Assembly (NCBI GenBank): GCA_000166735.2
Contig: AEMJ01000061.1
Coordinates: forward strand, 1-38,814
From: Leuconostoc inhae KCTC 3774
GTDB lineage: Bacteria; Bacillota; Bacilli; Lactobacillales; Lactobacillaceae
DNA: 38,814 nucleotides
Direction of reading: 5' to 3'
Shown: piece by piece, positions 1 through 8,755 of the stretch
Layout of the letters: every line of letters begins with the position of its first letter
How positions within the stretch are numbered: the first letter of the stretch is position 1
The notes under the pieces: generated by a model
Told to the model about the DNA's origin: nothing
What the model saw: the letters and a program-made list of their open reading frames with translations, nothing else
Databases searched by the model: none
Program-made: the position numbers and the translations under genes

Positions 1-1010
1 TTCATCCAGTCTTCGAATTGCTTCAATGTTGACAAGTCATTTTGTTCCAAACTCAATGGTACTTGATGTGCACGGAATGAATTTTCAATTGGGTTACCCT
101 TTTGATCATGCGTTGGTCCACCCCAACCCTTTGGCAAGCGTGCAATAATTACAGGCCATGCTGGGATTGTACCATCTTCATACTTACCATTTTCACGCGC
201 ATCTTTTTGGATAGCTTGTATATCTTCAATAGCTTGGTCAAAGACATTAGCAGCTAATTCGTGATATGCTGCATAATCATGAATATCATCATTTTCAATG
301 AAGCGTGGTGAATATCCTAAGCCTTCAAAGAACTTTGTAATTTCTTCATGACTCATACGTGAAAAAATAGTAGGGTTTGATATTTTAAATCCGTTCAAAT
401 CCAAAATTGGCAATACAGCACCATCGTTCTTAGCTGATAAGAACTTTGTTGAGTGCCATGAAGTCATTGATGGACCAGTTTCAGCTTCTCCATCACCAAC
501 AACAGCAAATGCGATTTGTTTTGGATTATCCAAAACTGCACCGAATGCGTGTGATAATGAATAACCTAATTCGCCACCTTCGTGCAATGAACCAGGTGTT
601 TGAGCTGTCATGTGCGATCCGATTCCACCAGGGAATGAGAAACGTTTGAACAAGCGACTCATACCTTCTAAATCTTGTGTGATTTCAGGGTAATCTTCAG
701 TATATTCACCGTCCAAATAGGCGTTAGTAACCATCACTTGGCCACCATGACCTGGACCACCAATATAGAACATGTTCAAATCATACTTGTTGATCAAACG
801 ATTTGCATGAGCATACAAGAATGTTTGTCCTGAAATTGTTCCCCAGTGACCAATTGGCTTAACTTTAACGTCTTCTGCTTCAATTGGTGTGTTAGTAACT
901 GAGAACAAAGGGTTGCTCTTCAAGAAGATCATCCCTGCTGACAAATAGTTGGTAGCACGCCACCACTTATCAACGAGTCCTAAGTACTCTTTTGAATTAA
1001 AATCTACCAT
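1..1010 (-). CDS. xpkA: Xylulose-5-phosphate/fructose-6-phosphate phosphoketolase, N-terminal part
   Basis: Thiamine-diphosphate enzyme that splits xylulose-5-phosphate with phosphate into acetyl-phosphate and glyceraldehyde-3-phosphate, the central step of heterofermentation. About 336 residues are present, starting [19 protein letters not shown]; the frame stays open to the window edge, so roughly the last 460 residues of a typical 800-residue enzyme lie outside. Seen: [28 protein letters not shown], and the ThDP-binding motif GDGEAETGP near residue 180. The ATG at 1008-1010 follows AAGGAGT at the right distance. A good promoter lies at 1080-1108 and the transcript carries only this gene within the window. 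No frameshift is visible here, unlike many neighbours. Identification is very secure from the conserved motifs. Confidence 0.97.
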   Translation of the reverse strand, partial: MVDFNSKEYLGLVDKWWRATNYLSAGMIFLKSNPLFSVTNTPIEAEDVKVKPIGHWGTISGQTFLYAHANRLINKYDLNMFYIGGPGHGGQVMVTNAYLDGEYTEDYPEITQDLEGMSRLFKRFSFPGGIGSHMTAQTPGSLHEGGELGYSLSHAFGAVLDNPKQIAFAVVGDGEAETGPSMTSWHSTKFLSAKNDGAVLPILDLNGFKISNPTIFSRMSHEEITKFFEGLGYSPRFIENDDIHDYAAYHELAANVFDQAIEDIQAIQKDARENGKYEDGTIPAWPVIIARLPKGWGGPTHDQKGNPIENSFRAHQVPLSLEQNDLSTLKQFEDWM

Positions 1011-1079
1011 GAGATTTAATACTCCTTATTTTTTGAGAGAATCGTAAACCGCGAACTTTTCTCCGTCATTTACTCTTCA

Positions 1080-1108
1080 AGTATAACTGATTATCATTTT
1101 TTGTTCAA
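1080..1108 (-). promoter_or_regulatory. Promoter of xpkA
   Basis: On the minus strand a -35 TTGAAC (1103-1108) and a -10 TATACT (1080-1085) are separated by exactly 17 bases, about 70 bases ahead of the xpkA start codon. A second TATAAT lies further upstream (around 1176-1182), directly next to the ATTGG/CCAAT dyad, and could be an alternative weaker promoter. Confidence 0.75.
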
Positions 1109-1163
1109 GTAAAAAGCTTGTATTGGTTGCGGCTTGTTTTATTTTTGGTTGGTTATATATAAA

Positions 1164-1179
1164 TATTGGTGCGGTCCAA
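1164..1179. promoter_or_regulatory. ATTGG...CCAAT dyad upstream of xpkA, possible GntR-family operator
   Basis: The sequence ATTGGTGCGGTCCAAT has 5-base arms around 6 bases. The same ATTGG/CCAAT arms occur in front of the GntR gene at 2104-2118. UTRA-type GntR proteins (NagR/YvoA/DasR) bind sites of the general form AYTGGTNTAGACCART, so these could be sites for the neighbouring regulator. This is inference from similarity of form; the arms are short. Confidence 0.35.
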
Positions 1180-1274
1180 TTATAACGTAATCTTATTATT
1201 TATACTATTAAAAAATATCCAAGTTTGTCCTAGTCCTAGTGACTCCAAAAAATGAGATCAAAAATCTAACACAT

Positions 1275-1300
1275 AAAAAAGACATGGCTCTCGCCACGCC
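1275..1300 (-). terminator. Rho-independent terminator of the GntR gene
   Basis: On the minus strand an 8-bp stem (GGCGTGGC / GCCATGTC, two G-U pairs) closes a GAGA tetraloop and is followed by six T. It sits about 30 bases after the GntR stop codon and upstream of the xpkA promoter, so it separates the two units. Confidence 0.8.
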
Positions 1301-1331
1301 TTAAAAGATTAACTCTTGCAGGTTATAATTT

Positions 1332-2062
1332 TTATTCAGCATCAAGGCTAACAAACGCATTATAGCGTAAATATTTATAATGCAAACGCATAGTAGAAAA
1401 CTCTAAGGGCGTGCCATCATCCATGAAGAAAATGCCTTCCATAATCCCTACCGGTTCATTCACTTTAAGTTCCAGTAGTTCTCGATCTTCCGAGGTTGAT
1501 GGTTCAGCCATAATTGTCATGAATGATTTTGTTACTGTGCGATGTTTAGTTTTTTCAATGTACTCATACACTGATCCTGAAACAATTTCTCTATTCAAAC
1601 CTGGCACAACGGCAATTGGTACATAACCACGTTCAATCATAAATGGTTCACCTGCTAATCGACGTAATCGCTTGATTTCATAAACAAAATCGCCATCATT
1701 TAAAAATAATGCTTGTTGTTGCTCCGGTGTCGCGGCTACAACTTGAAAGTCGAGCAATTCAATACTTGGTGCTTGTCCATCCACACGAAAAGAATCCGTT
1801 ACTCCGAGATTTGAACCTTCATGTTGAAAAATAGCATTATTCTTCAAATAAAGTGGATTGACAAATGTGCCACTGCCACGTTTTTTAAAAATAACCCCTT
1901 GTTGTACCAAAACATTCAGCGCACGCTTAATGGATGAGCGCGATACACCATATTGCTCAGCCAATGAACGTTCATCTGGTAATTTTAGATTTGGAAATTC
2001 ACCTTGGTAAATTTTTGTTTTAAATCCGCTTGCACGGTTACATAAATTGCTTCTGACATCAT
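1332..2062 (-). CDS. GntR/HutC-family regulator with UTRA domain (frameshifted in this sequence)
   Basis: Metabolite-responsive DNA-binding repressor. After repair the protein is about 243 residues: a winged helix-turn-helix in the first 70 (PDERSLAEQYGVSRSSIKRAL, then the wing GVIFKKRGSGTF) and a UTRA effector domain from about residue 90 to the end. Starting at 2062/2059 the frame reads MMSEAIYVTVQADLKQK and then shifts; adding one A to the A5 run (plus-strand T5 at 2012-2016) joins it to IYQGEFPNLKLPDERS and the rest. The ATG lies 7 bases after a -10 TATACT (2070-2075) with no ribosome binding site, so the mRNA may be leaderless. Two dyads at 2082-2118 probably serve as its operators. Effector unknown; UTRA relatives sense sugar phosphates. 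Confidence 0.85.
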
Positions 2063-2081
2063 GTAAAATAGTATACCATAT

Positions 2082-2118
2082 ACTGGTCTGACCAGTAATT
2101 ATATTGGTGGTGCCAATT
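2082..2118. promoter_or_regulatory. Two operator-like dyads between gntR and ybaK
   Basis: A perfect 7-1-7 palindrome ACTGGTCTGACCAGT (2082-2096) and a second dyad ATTGGTGGTGCCAAT (2104-2118) have centres 22 bp apart, about two helical turns, so they face the same side. They lie between the -10 of the GntR gene (2070-2075) and the extended -10 TGGTAAAAT of ybaK (2121-2129). The arms match the general GntR/UTRA site form AYTGG...CCART. Autoregulation and control of ybaK are likely but inferred. Confidence 0.65.
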
Positions 2119-2138
2119 TATGGTAAAATAGCATTATT

Positions 2139-2636
2139 ATGGCAAAGAAAAAATAAAAAACACTTCCCGAACAAATAATGGATAAACATGGCGTGACTTA
2201 TGAACCATTAACACTCAATATTTTGGATAAGTCTGAAAAAGAACGCGACACAATACTCAACACTTACAATGTCAAACACGATGATATTTACAAAACTTTG
2301 GCCGCTTCAGGTGATAGAACTGGTCCGCTAATAGCAGTTTTGCCAATTACAAAACATTTATCAATGAAAAAACTAGCCGCAGTATCTGGTAATAAAAAAG
2401 TAACCATGTTATCACTTAAAGATCTACAAAAAACAACTGGTTATGTTCATGGTGCTAACAATCCAATAGGTATCTGGCAGAATAAGCACTTTCCGATCTA
2501 TATTGACACCACGGCTAAGAACGCTGAGTACTTTTTAGTTAGTGGCGGTGAACTCGATCGTTCAGATAAAATTAACCCAAATGACATTGCAGAATTAATC
2601 AATGCACCTTTTGTAGACTTATTAGAACATGATTAA
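2139..2636 (+). CDS. ybaK: YbaK/EbsC-type aminoacyl-tRNA deacylase (early stop in this sequence)
   Basis: Trans-editing enzyme that hydrolyses misacylated Cys-tRNA(Pro). Seen: DDIYKTLAASGDRTGPLIAV, the LSMKKLAAVSGNKKV segment and the catalytic-domain loop TGYVHGANNPIGI, typical of the bacterial YbaK subgroup. The continuous reading starts at ATG 2178 (152 residues), but the family start MAKKK...KKTLPEQ is visible upstream from ATG 2139, in the same frame, interrupted by TAA at 2154-2156 between two A6 runs. If three A were lost (A8 T A7 read as A6 T A6) the protein would begin MAKKKNKKTLPEQ. ATG 2139 lies 9 bases after an extended -10, without a ribosome binding site. It overlaps the next gene by 8 bases, so the two are probably co-transcribed. 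Confidence 0.88.
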
Positions 2637-3177
2637 TATTTTAATTTCTCATATCATCTGGTGGTTTATTGTCCCTGTTATGAGCGCCTACCTGATGAGT
2701 CTAGTATCTTCATTCTTCACAAATTTAGCAATACGTCACACCTCTTATAAGTTGGTTGCAATTATTGGCTTTTGGGGCGTCGTTATTCATGAATTAAGTC
2801 ATTTACTCGTTGCCCTGATTTTTCACCATAAAATTACTCACTTTAAATTATGGCAAATAACTGATGATGGTGTCTTGGGTTATGTTAACCATACCTATAA
2901 TACTCAAAGCTTTTATCAACGTTTAGGTAACGTTTTTATAGGTTTAGCACCTATATTTGTTTTGACCATTATTTTTTTCATTCTAACTCAATTGACTTAT
3001 GACTCATTTTGGTCCATTTTTGGTATCATGTTTTTTCTACCCAGTTTTATTTTAGGATTCAATCTTTCTAAAGCTGACTGGCTCAATTTTTGGTACGGTG
3101 TGCCTTTCTATCTCATCAGCATTATTATAGTTTCAGCAATTGAATTTGCAATCAAAAATATACCTATTCTTTTTTAA
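2629..3177 (+). CDS. Integral membrane protein with HELSH motif, M50 metalloprotease-like
   Basis: A 182-residue hydrophobic protein with about five membrane segments (roughly residues 5-30, 43-65, 100-120, 125-145, 155-178). Residues 54-58 are HELSH inside the second segment, fitting the zinc motif HEXXH of intramembrane site-2-type (M50) proteases, and a later segment has LGNVFIGLAPIF, reminiscent of the second conserved region of that family (small residues plus G-x-x-P). The usual LDG or NPDG zinc ligand is not obvious; SKADW near residue 150 might supply the third ligand. Start ATG overlaps the end of ybaK, and a terminator follows. Whether it is an active protease is not known; a membrane protein with a coincidental motif is the alternative. 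Confidence 0.6.
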   Translation: MINILISHIIWWFIVPVMSAYLMSLVSSFFTNLAIRHTSYKLVAIIGFWGVVIHELSHLLVALIFHHKITHFKLWQITDDGVLGYVNHTYNTQSFYQRLGNVFIGLAPIFVLTIIFFILTQLTYDSFWSIFGIMFFLPSFILGFNLSKADWLNFWYGVPFYLISIIIVSAIEFAIKNIPILF

Positions 3178-3197
3178 TATACTATTGACTACGATAC

Positions 3198-3228
3198 AAA
3201 AAAAGTGAGAAAATATCTCACTTTTTTT
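3198..3228. terminator. Bidirectional rho-independent terminator between ybaK unit and dnaB
   Basis: A7 GTGAGA, a short loop, then TCTCAC T7: the stem with A and T tails works on both strands. It lies 20 bases after the plus-strand membrane protein and right behind the repaired dnaB stop codon at 3230-3232. Confidence 0.9.
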
Positions 3229-3229
3229 A

Positions 3230-4695
3230 TTACCAGCCAGTACTGCCATTAGGTCCAGCATTAGGATCATCTCGAAACAATGGTGCCATTGGACTAAATT
3301 TAAATGTTGGTTTATTAAACATTAACGTTGCTGTACCACGTGCTCCCGCACGGTTTTTTCTAAAATTATTTCAATGGGTACAGCTTCTTCTTCATCTCTC
3401 GGATCACTGTTACCTTCATCTTCGCCACCCTCATTACGATAATAATCATCTCGATATAAGAAGGCAACGATATCAGCATCTTGTTCAATTGAACCAGACT
3501 CACGTAAATCAGACAACACTGGTCGTTTATCGGTTCGCTGTTCAACGCCACGACTCAACTGTGCTAAAGCCAAAATAGGTGTATGTAATTCTTTTGCAAG
3601 CTTTTTAATTGATCGTGAAACTTCCGAAACGGCCTGTTGCCGACTTTCTTTGTTATTAGATTCAATCAAACCAAGATAATCAATAATAACCATGCCTATT
3701 GGATGTGGATTATTAACGCGTTGATCTGATGTCATATCATTAACGATATCTTTTTCCAATTTACGTAATTTGGCACTAATTTGATTAATTTTAATACCCG
3801 GTGTATCGTCAAGATAAATTTGCATATTAGCTAAAGATTGCATTGCCAACGTCAATGATTGCCAATCTTCTTGTGTCATTTTACCTGTTGTTAAATGGTT
3901 AGAATCAATGGCACCTTCCGCAGCTACTAAACGCGTCACCAAGTCTACAGCGCCCATTTCTAAACTAAACACGACTACCGGTACTTGTTCAGATTTAGCA
4001 ACATTTTTTGCAATATTCAAAACAAATGCCGTTTTACCAACAGCAGGCCGAGCGCCAAGCACAACCATCTGATCTTCTCTAAAGCCATGTGTTAGTTTAT
4101 CAAGTTCTGGATAACCCGTTGCTAATCCAACCACATCGTTATCATTTTCAACGGCATTATCTAAATTAGCTTGAAATTCTTGCAAAACATCTTTGATTTT
4201 TTGAAAATCGTCATCCCCACGATTTTCAGCTAGGCCGTCTAAGTTACGATTAAGTGCATCTAAAATATCTTCACTTGGTTCTGACGCATCGTATGCTAAT
4301 GACATACTTCTTGTTAATGTATCAATCATACGACGCAAGATCGCTTTTTCACGCACAATGTTAGCATAATGTTTAAGGTTGGCAGAAGAAGCAGATGATT
4401 CAGATATTTCTGCTAAATACGCCATGCCACCAACATTATCAAGTTGTTGCATGCTATTTAACTTGTCTTGCAATGTCAACATATCAATTGGCCGCTGTTC
4501 ATCAATTAATTGTTGCATAGCTTTAAAAATGGTTTGGTTCGCTTGTCTATAAAAATCATCCGATTCTATAATTGCGTTCGCCTCAACCATGGCATTGTCT
4601 GACTTAACATCGAAAAAAATAGCACCGAGCACCGCACGTTCCGCATCAACATCTTGTGGTACTTGCCTATATTCGTATGAGCCCGGATTGTCCAT
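3230..4695 (-). CDS. dnaB: Replicative DNA helicase DnaB (frameshift near the C-terminus)
   Basis: Hexameric helicase that opens the replication fork. The repaired length is 488 residues. Domain order: N-terminal primase-interacting domain (VDAERAVLGAIF, residues 15-110), linker, RecA-like motor from about 175, with Walker A GARPAVGKTAF near 215, Walker B VIIDYLGLI near 335, and the arginine-finger region DLRESGSIEQDADIV near 395. The unrepaired frame ends early after EIILEKTVREHVVQQR; adding one A to an A6 run (plus T6 at 3354-3359) gives the standard ending IILEKNRAGARGT and a tail ending DDPNAGPNGSTGW. As dnaB is essential, a real frameshift is unlikely. Start ATG follows GGGG(T), 2 bases after the rplI stop. 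Operon order gdpP-rplI-dnaB is the usual Firmicute order. Confidence 0.95.
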
Positions 4696-4697
4696 AT

Positions 4698-5152
4698 TTA
4701 CCCCTCACTGACGTGAACACGTAAGTTTGCTGTCACTTCACGGTGCAATTTTAGCGGTACATCTGTATATCCTAGCGAGTGAATAGGTTGATTTAATACT
4801 AGTTTTCGCTTATCTACTTTGAGCTGTTTTTGATCTGCCAATGCTGTCACAATTTGTTTTGTTGATACTGCACCAAATAAACGGCCATCAGTGCCTGATT
4901 TACCTTTTAATTCAACAACAAACTTTTCATCTTCAATTTTTTGATTTTTAGTGTTTGTGCCTCAGCTAGTGATTCTGCTGCAGCTTTATCTTCGGCTTTT
5001 TGGCGCCCTTTCACAGCGCCTAAATTCTTTCCCGTAGCCGGTTCCGCTTTTTTATTTTTAATCAAAAAATTATTCGCGTAACCATCAGGTACTTCTTTAA
5101 TTTCGCCTTTCTTACCACGGCCCTTAACATCTTCTAAAAATACAACTTTCAT
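4698..5152 (-). CDS. rplI: 50S ribosomal protein L9 (frameshifted in this sequence)
   Basis: Large-subunit protein that binds 23S rRNA at the base of the L1 stalk. The start [17 protein letters not shown] at 5150-5152 is preceded by GGAGG (5160-5164); an upstream in-frame ATG at 5188 has no such signal. Residues 1-50 hold the N-terminal domain with the conserved GYANNFLI segment, followed by the long helix. The frame breaks at an A5 run (plus T5 at 4945-4949); one extra A continues as [21 protein letters not shown] and through the C-terminal domain, ending VHVSEG at 4698 for a total of 151 residues, normal for the family. Lies between gdpP and dnaB in one transcript. Confidence 0.95.
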
Positions 5153-5218
5153 ATACTTATCCTCCAAATTTATTTCAGTCAACATCAATACATTTGCAAA
5201 CTTAACCTATTAAATAAA

Positions 5219-7249
5219 CTATTGTTCCTCAATATTTTCTGTTAAAATATGCTGCAATTGTTCTGTTACTTCTTCTGTAGTCATGTCTGAAATTTGTGTC
5301 GCGGCGTTAGACAAGTGTCCACCACCACCCATAGATTCCATAACACGTTGCACATTGTGTTGACCTGTGGAACGTGCCGAAATACCTACTCGACCATCTA
5401 CACGTTTTGTAATGACATATGACGCTTCCACACCACTTATTTGCAAAAGTTCATCAGCAGCTTGCGCTGTAATCAGACCAGAATAAGTCATATTATTTTC
5501 ACCTGTCACAATAGCACTACCTGTATGGATCACTGCTAAATTAATGAGGTGAGTTCTTGCCTTAAAGTCTGTAAACTTTTCCTTCATAAAGGATTGAATC
5601 AAATTACTATCTGCACCATTCGCACGTAAGTAGCTCGCAGCATCAAATGTTCTCGTCCCTGTTCGCAAGGTGAAGTTTTTTGTATCAATTTGAATACCAC
5701 CAAGCATCGCAGTAGCCTCTAATTTAGTTATGGGCGCATGACTTTGATCTTGATATTGTAACATTTCAACAACTAATTCAGATGTTGACGAAGCATACGG
5801 TTCAACATAACTTAACAAAGGTTTTTCAGCCAATCCCTTTTCAGCCAAACGATGATGATCAATAGCAACAACCCGATTCGCCATTTTTTCCAACAAATGT
5901 GGTGCACTTGTAATAGCTGCGCTTGCATGATCAACCAAAATTAGTAACGTATTGTCTCTTACCAACTTTAAGGCACGCGACTCGTCAACAATGGAATCAT
6001 TAATGTTTGATCCTGGTGCTACAATATCTGGCGGATTTTTACGAATTTCTGCCAAAAGTGATGTGATATCACTATAAACTGTTTTTTCGTCGATAATTAA
6101 AAATGCAGCTTTATTTTTAGTTTGTGCCATACGCCAAATACCAAGGCCTGCACCAATAGCATCCAAATCTGGTGTTGCATGTCCAACAATCATAACATTA
6201 TCAGATTGTTCCATTAACTCAGCAACGGTTTGAGAAATCATCCTTGCCCGCACCCGTGTCCGCTTTTCCATTGGGTTCGTTGCGCCACCGTAAAAACGTG
6301 CAGCTGTCTGATTGGAATTGACAACGACTTGATCACCACCACGTCCTAAGGCCAGATCTAAATTAGTTTGCGCCATTTTAGCTAGACTAATGATGTCTTG
6401 CTCCCCATAAGCAATTCCCATGGACAATGTTACGGGGGAATTCTGTTGCGCTGTTGCTTCACGAATGGCCTTCAAAATTGAAAATTTATCTTTTTCAGCG
6501 GCCGACAATGATGTTTGATAACCAAACATGACATAATGGAGCGTATTCAAACGTCGTAAATAAATATGATGTTTTGCTGCCCAATCACCCAAAGCACCAG
6601 TGACATAAGTACGTAATGTTGACGTTTCCGATTCACCCATACCTTCAGTAACTTCTTCATAATTATCCACTGAAATTAAACCACTAAACAATTGATGATC
6701 TTCATATTCAGTTGCAATAGCAGCATATTCACTAATGTCCATCATGTAAATAACACGTAAATTCTGCTGTACATAAAGTGAAAATTGTTTATTTTGCCAT
6801 GTAATTGTATTCGTTTCTTTCGCATCCGAATAGTTTTTAACATCAGTAGCTAAACTTTGATCCAAGTCAGCAAGAGTCATACCTAAAACATCACGCTTAT
6901 CCAGATATGCTTGCATATAAGGATTGATCCAATCAATTTTTTCAGTATCATTTAGTAAAATAATACCTATAGGCATACGAATCAATGCTTCCTGTTCACT
7001 ACGAGAAATACGATAACCCAAACCAGAAAGATATTCCTGTGCGTTTTCATTAACTTCTTTTAACGCTTGTGTCGAATAAACCAGACCAACAACAACAACA
7101 ATAACCCAAATTAAACCAAATACCAAATTATTCATCAATGCAAAAATACCACTCATGACACTCACGAAAAGTAACAATAATGTCACCGTGCCTAATTTTG
7201 AATTTTGAAAAAAAATAGGTAATGTTTTAAAATTAAATAGTTTTTTCAC
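5219..7249 (-). CDS. gdpP: Cyclic-di-AMP phosphodiesterase GdpP (YybT)
   Basis: Membrane-bound enzyme that degrades the second messenger c-di-AMP and so affects cell-wall, osmotic and potassium balance. 676 residues, intact. Two membrane segments at about 20-40 and 43-60, a PAS-like domain (about 85-170), a degenerate GGDEF domain (about 180-310, lacking a GGDEF signature), then the DHH domain with VGHATPDLDAIGA near 355, LVDHASAA near 435 and AIDHHRLAE near 465, and the DHHA1 domain with GGGGHLSNAAT near 640. The start is GTG at 7247-7249, after GAGG. It is the first gene of gdpP-rplI-dnaB. Confidence 0.96.
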   Translation of the reverse strand: MKKLFNFKTLPIFFQNSKLGTVTLLLLFVSVMSGIFALMNNLVFGLIWVIVVVVGLVYSTQALKEVNENAQEYLSGLGYRISRSEQEALIRMPIGIILLNDTEKIDWINPYMQAYLDKRDVLGMTLADLDQSLATDVKNYSDAKETNTITWQNKQFSLYVQQNLRVIYMMDISEYAAIATEYEDHQLFSGLISVDNYEEVTEGMGESETSTLRTYVTGALGDWAAKHHIYLRRLNTLHYVMFGYQTSLSAAEKDKFSILKAIREATAQQNSPVTLSMGIAYGEQDIISLAKMAQTNLDLALGRGGDQVVVNSNQTAARFYGGATNPMEKRTRVRARMISQTVAELMEQSDNVMIVGHATPDLDAIGAGLGIWRMAQTKNKAAFLIIDEKTVYSDITSLLAEIRKNPPDIVAPGSNINDSIVDESRALKLVRDNTLLILVDHASAAITSAPHLLEKMANRVVAIDHHRLAEKGLAEKPLLSYVEPYASSTSELVVEMLQYQDQSHAPITKLEATAMLGGIQIDTKNFTLRTGTRTFDAASYLRANGADSNLIQSFMKEKFTDFKARTHLINLAVIHTGSAIVTGENNMTYSGLITAQAADELLQISGVEASYVITKRVDGRVGISARSTGQHNVQRVMESMGGGGHLSNAATQISDMTTEEVTEQLQHILTENIEEQ

Positions 7250-7352
7250 AAGTAACCTCAGTGTCTTTATATATCATTAACATTTTAGTGTCGCCACTTA
7301 ACAATGTATCATACGTTCTATTTTACCACAATTGAAGTTTTTCTAAATAAAC

Positions 7353-7381
7353 AAAAAACTCAGGTAGTTACCTGAGTTTTT
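7353..7381 (-). terminator. Terminator after rpsR
   Basis: AAAAACTCAGGT, loop AGTT, ACCTGAGTTTTT: an 11-12-bp stem with a T tail on the minus strand, 14 bases after the rpsR stop and ahead of gdpP. The symmetry lets it work on both strands. Confidence 0.9.
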
Positions 7382-7394
7382 GAAGACAATAATA

Positions 7395-7679
7395 TTAATC
7401 TTCTGTAACGAATGGCAATAAAGCCATAATACGAGCACGCTTGATAGCGATCGTAACTTTACGTTGATTTTTTGCTGAAGTGCCTGTAACACGGCGTGGC
7501 AAAATCTTACCACGTTCTGAGATAAAGCGTTCCAACAATTCTGTGTTTTTATAGTCAATATGCTCAATATGGTTAGCTGCAATGAAGTCAACCTTACGAC
7601 GACGACGTGGACCGCCTTGTGGGCGACGTGAGCGTTGTGGACGTTCTGAGTTTTGTGGACGAGAGTTTTGTTCTGGCAT
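7395..7679 (-). CDS. rpsR: 30S ribosomal protein S18
   Basis: Small-subunit protein that pairs with S6 on the platform of the 30S subunit. 94 residues: an arginine-, proline- and glutamine-rich N-terminal extension (residues 1-25), then the standard core with [33 protein letters not shown] and [19 protein letters not shown]. It is intact and ends at the terminator 7353-7381. It is the third gene of rpsF-ssb-rpsR and is likely controlled through the leader upstream of rpsF. Confidence 0.97.
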   Translation of the reverse strand: MPEQNSRPQNSERPQRSRRPQGGPRRRRKVDFIAANHIEHIDYKNTELLERFISERGKILPRRVTGTSAKNQRKVTIAIKRARIMALLPFVTED

Positions 7680-7716
7680 GATTAAAAGCTCCTTTCATAT
7701 CGTTTTATTTATATTT

Positions 7717-8259
7717 TTAAAATGGTAGATCATCATCTGATATATCAATTTCTGTTTTGCCACTAGCCGCAAATGGGTTAGCTGCTTCATTCGTTGCAGT
7801 TGATTGCGTGTTTGAATTTTGGTTCGCACTAGCAAATGGATCAACACCACTAAATGAGTTATCACTTGGTGCACTGAAGCCACCACCATTATTAGATGGT
7901 TCCGACGTGCCATTTTGGGCACGTCGCTTATCACTTTCAGCACGTGATTCAAGTAATGAAAAATTATCAACAACAACTTCAGTAACGTAAACACGTTGTC
8001 CTTGGTTGTTTTCATAATTTCTTGTCTGCAAACGACCTTCAACGGCAACTAAAGCGCCTTTTCCAGTAAAGTTTGCAAAATTTTCAGCTGCTTTACGCCA
8101 AATAACGGCATTAATAAAGTCAGCTTCACGTTCACCAGCTTGATTAGTAAACTGGCGGTTAACCGCCAAACTAAACGTACCGACAGCCGTACCCGATTGG
8201 GTATAGCGTAATTCCACATCACGGGTCAATCGCCCAATCAATACTACTCGATTAATCAT
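7717..8259 (-). CDS. ssb: Single-stranded DNA-binding protein
   Basis: Coats single-stranded DNA in replication and repair and recruits partner enzymes through its C-terminal tip. 180 residues: an OB fold over residues 1-110 ([43 protein letters not shown]), a low-complexity Asn/Ser/Ala-rich linker (about 115-170), and the acidic tip DISDDDLPF, the canonical docking peptide. It is intact and sits between rpsF and rpsR as in most Firmicutes. Confidence 0.98.
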   Translation of the reverse strand: MINRVVLIGRLTRDVELRYTQSGTAVGTFSLAVNRQFTNQAGEREADFINAVIWRKAAENFANFTGKGALVAVEGRLQTRNYENNQGQRVYVTEVVVDNFSLLESRAESDKRRAQNGTSEPSNNGGGFSAPSDNSFSGVDPFASANQNSNTQSTATNEAANPFAASGKTEIDISDDDLPF

Positions 8260-8292
8260 AATAAAAGCTCCTTCACCAGTGGAATTTCAGAA

Positions 8293-8589
8293 TTATTCTG
8301 CGTCGCGCTTAATAATCATGTGACGTAAGATATCTTGCGAAATCTTAGCCAAACGATCAAATTCGTTGATAGCAGCATCGTCTTCTGCAGTGAAATTGAT
8401 AATGTGGTAAACGCCTTCGCGGTATCCAGCAATTTCATATGCAAATCGACGAGTTGCCCAGTCAGCTGACTTTGTAATTGTTGCACCGTTATCAGTCAAG
8501 ATGCTGTCAAAACGCTCAACAAGCGCTTTCTTTGCATCTGATTCTAAGTCAGGACGAACGATATAAGTCATTTCGTATGATGTAGCCAT
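8293..8589 (-). CDS. rpsF: 30S ribosomal protein S6
   Basis: Partner of S18 on the 30S platform. 98 residues, with the standard features [11 protein letters not shown], the [18 protein letters not shown] core strands and [11 protein letters not shown] at the end. ATG at 8587-8589 follows AAGGAGG (8599-8605). First gene of rpsF-ssb-rpsR; an S6:S18-type RNA element lies between promoter and start codon. Confidence 0.98.
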   Translation of the reverse strand: MATSYEMTYIVRPDLESDAKKALVERFDSILTDNGATITKSADWATRRFAYEIAGYREGVYHIINFTAEDDAAINEFDRLAKISQDILRHMIIKRDAE

Positions 8590-8610
8590 GTTTTATTTCC
8601 TCCTTTTGGT

Positions 8611-8635
8611 CTCCGGCAGCCTTGGCTGCAAGGAG
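8611..8635 (-). promoter_or_regulatory. S6:S18 ribosomal leader element
   Basis: On the minus strand an outer CTCC/GGAG helix encloses a GCAGCC/GGCTGC hairpin, with CCG on the 3' side next to the outer helix. Known rpsF leaders bind the S6:S18 complex through a CCG set in a bulge of such a hairpin, copying the natural 16S rRNA site. Its position just ahead of the rpsF ribosome binding site fits feedback repression of the operon. The family assignment is from form; I could not run a covariance model. Confidence 0.7.
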
Positions 8636-8666
8636 TGGATATACTTTTGTATACTCACAATTATTA

Positions 8667-8696
8667 ATGATACTACAAAACGACCTAACATTTCAA
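8667..8696 (-). promoter_or_regulatory. Promoter of rpsF-ssb-rpsR
   Basis: Minus-strand -35 TTGAAA (8691-8696) and -10 TATCAT (8667-8672) with an 18-base spacer. This gives a leader of about 70 bases that contains the S6:S18-type hairpin. Confidence 0.65.
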
Positions 8697-8755
8697 GTGT
8701 TTCGCAGAATTTTCCATCTGGTCAACAAATGATACGTGAAAAAACTTCTTAGCGC

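Noticed and set aside
446-649. Plus-strand open frame opposite xpkA
   Set aside because: It lies inside the clearly coding phosphoketolase on the other strand, has no ribosome binding site and shows no family features.
3322-3366. Programmed frameshift at the end of dnaB
   Set aside because: No slippery heptamer followed by a structure stands out, and the same one-base loss at A/T runs occurs in many unrelated genes of the window.
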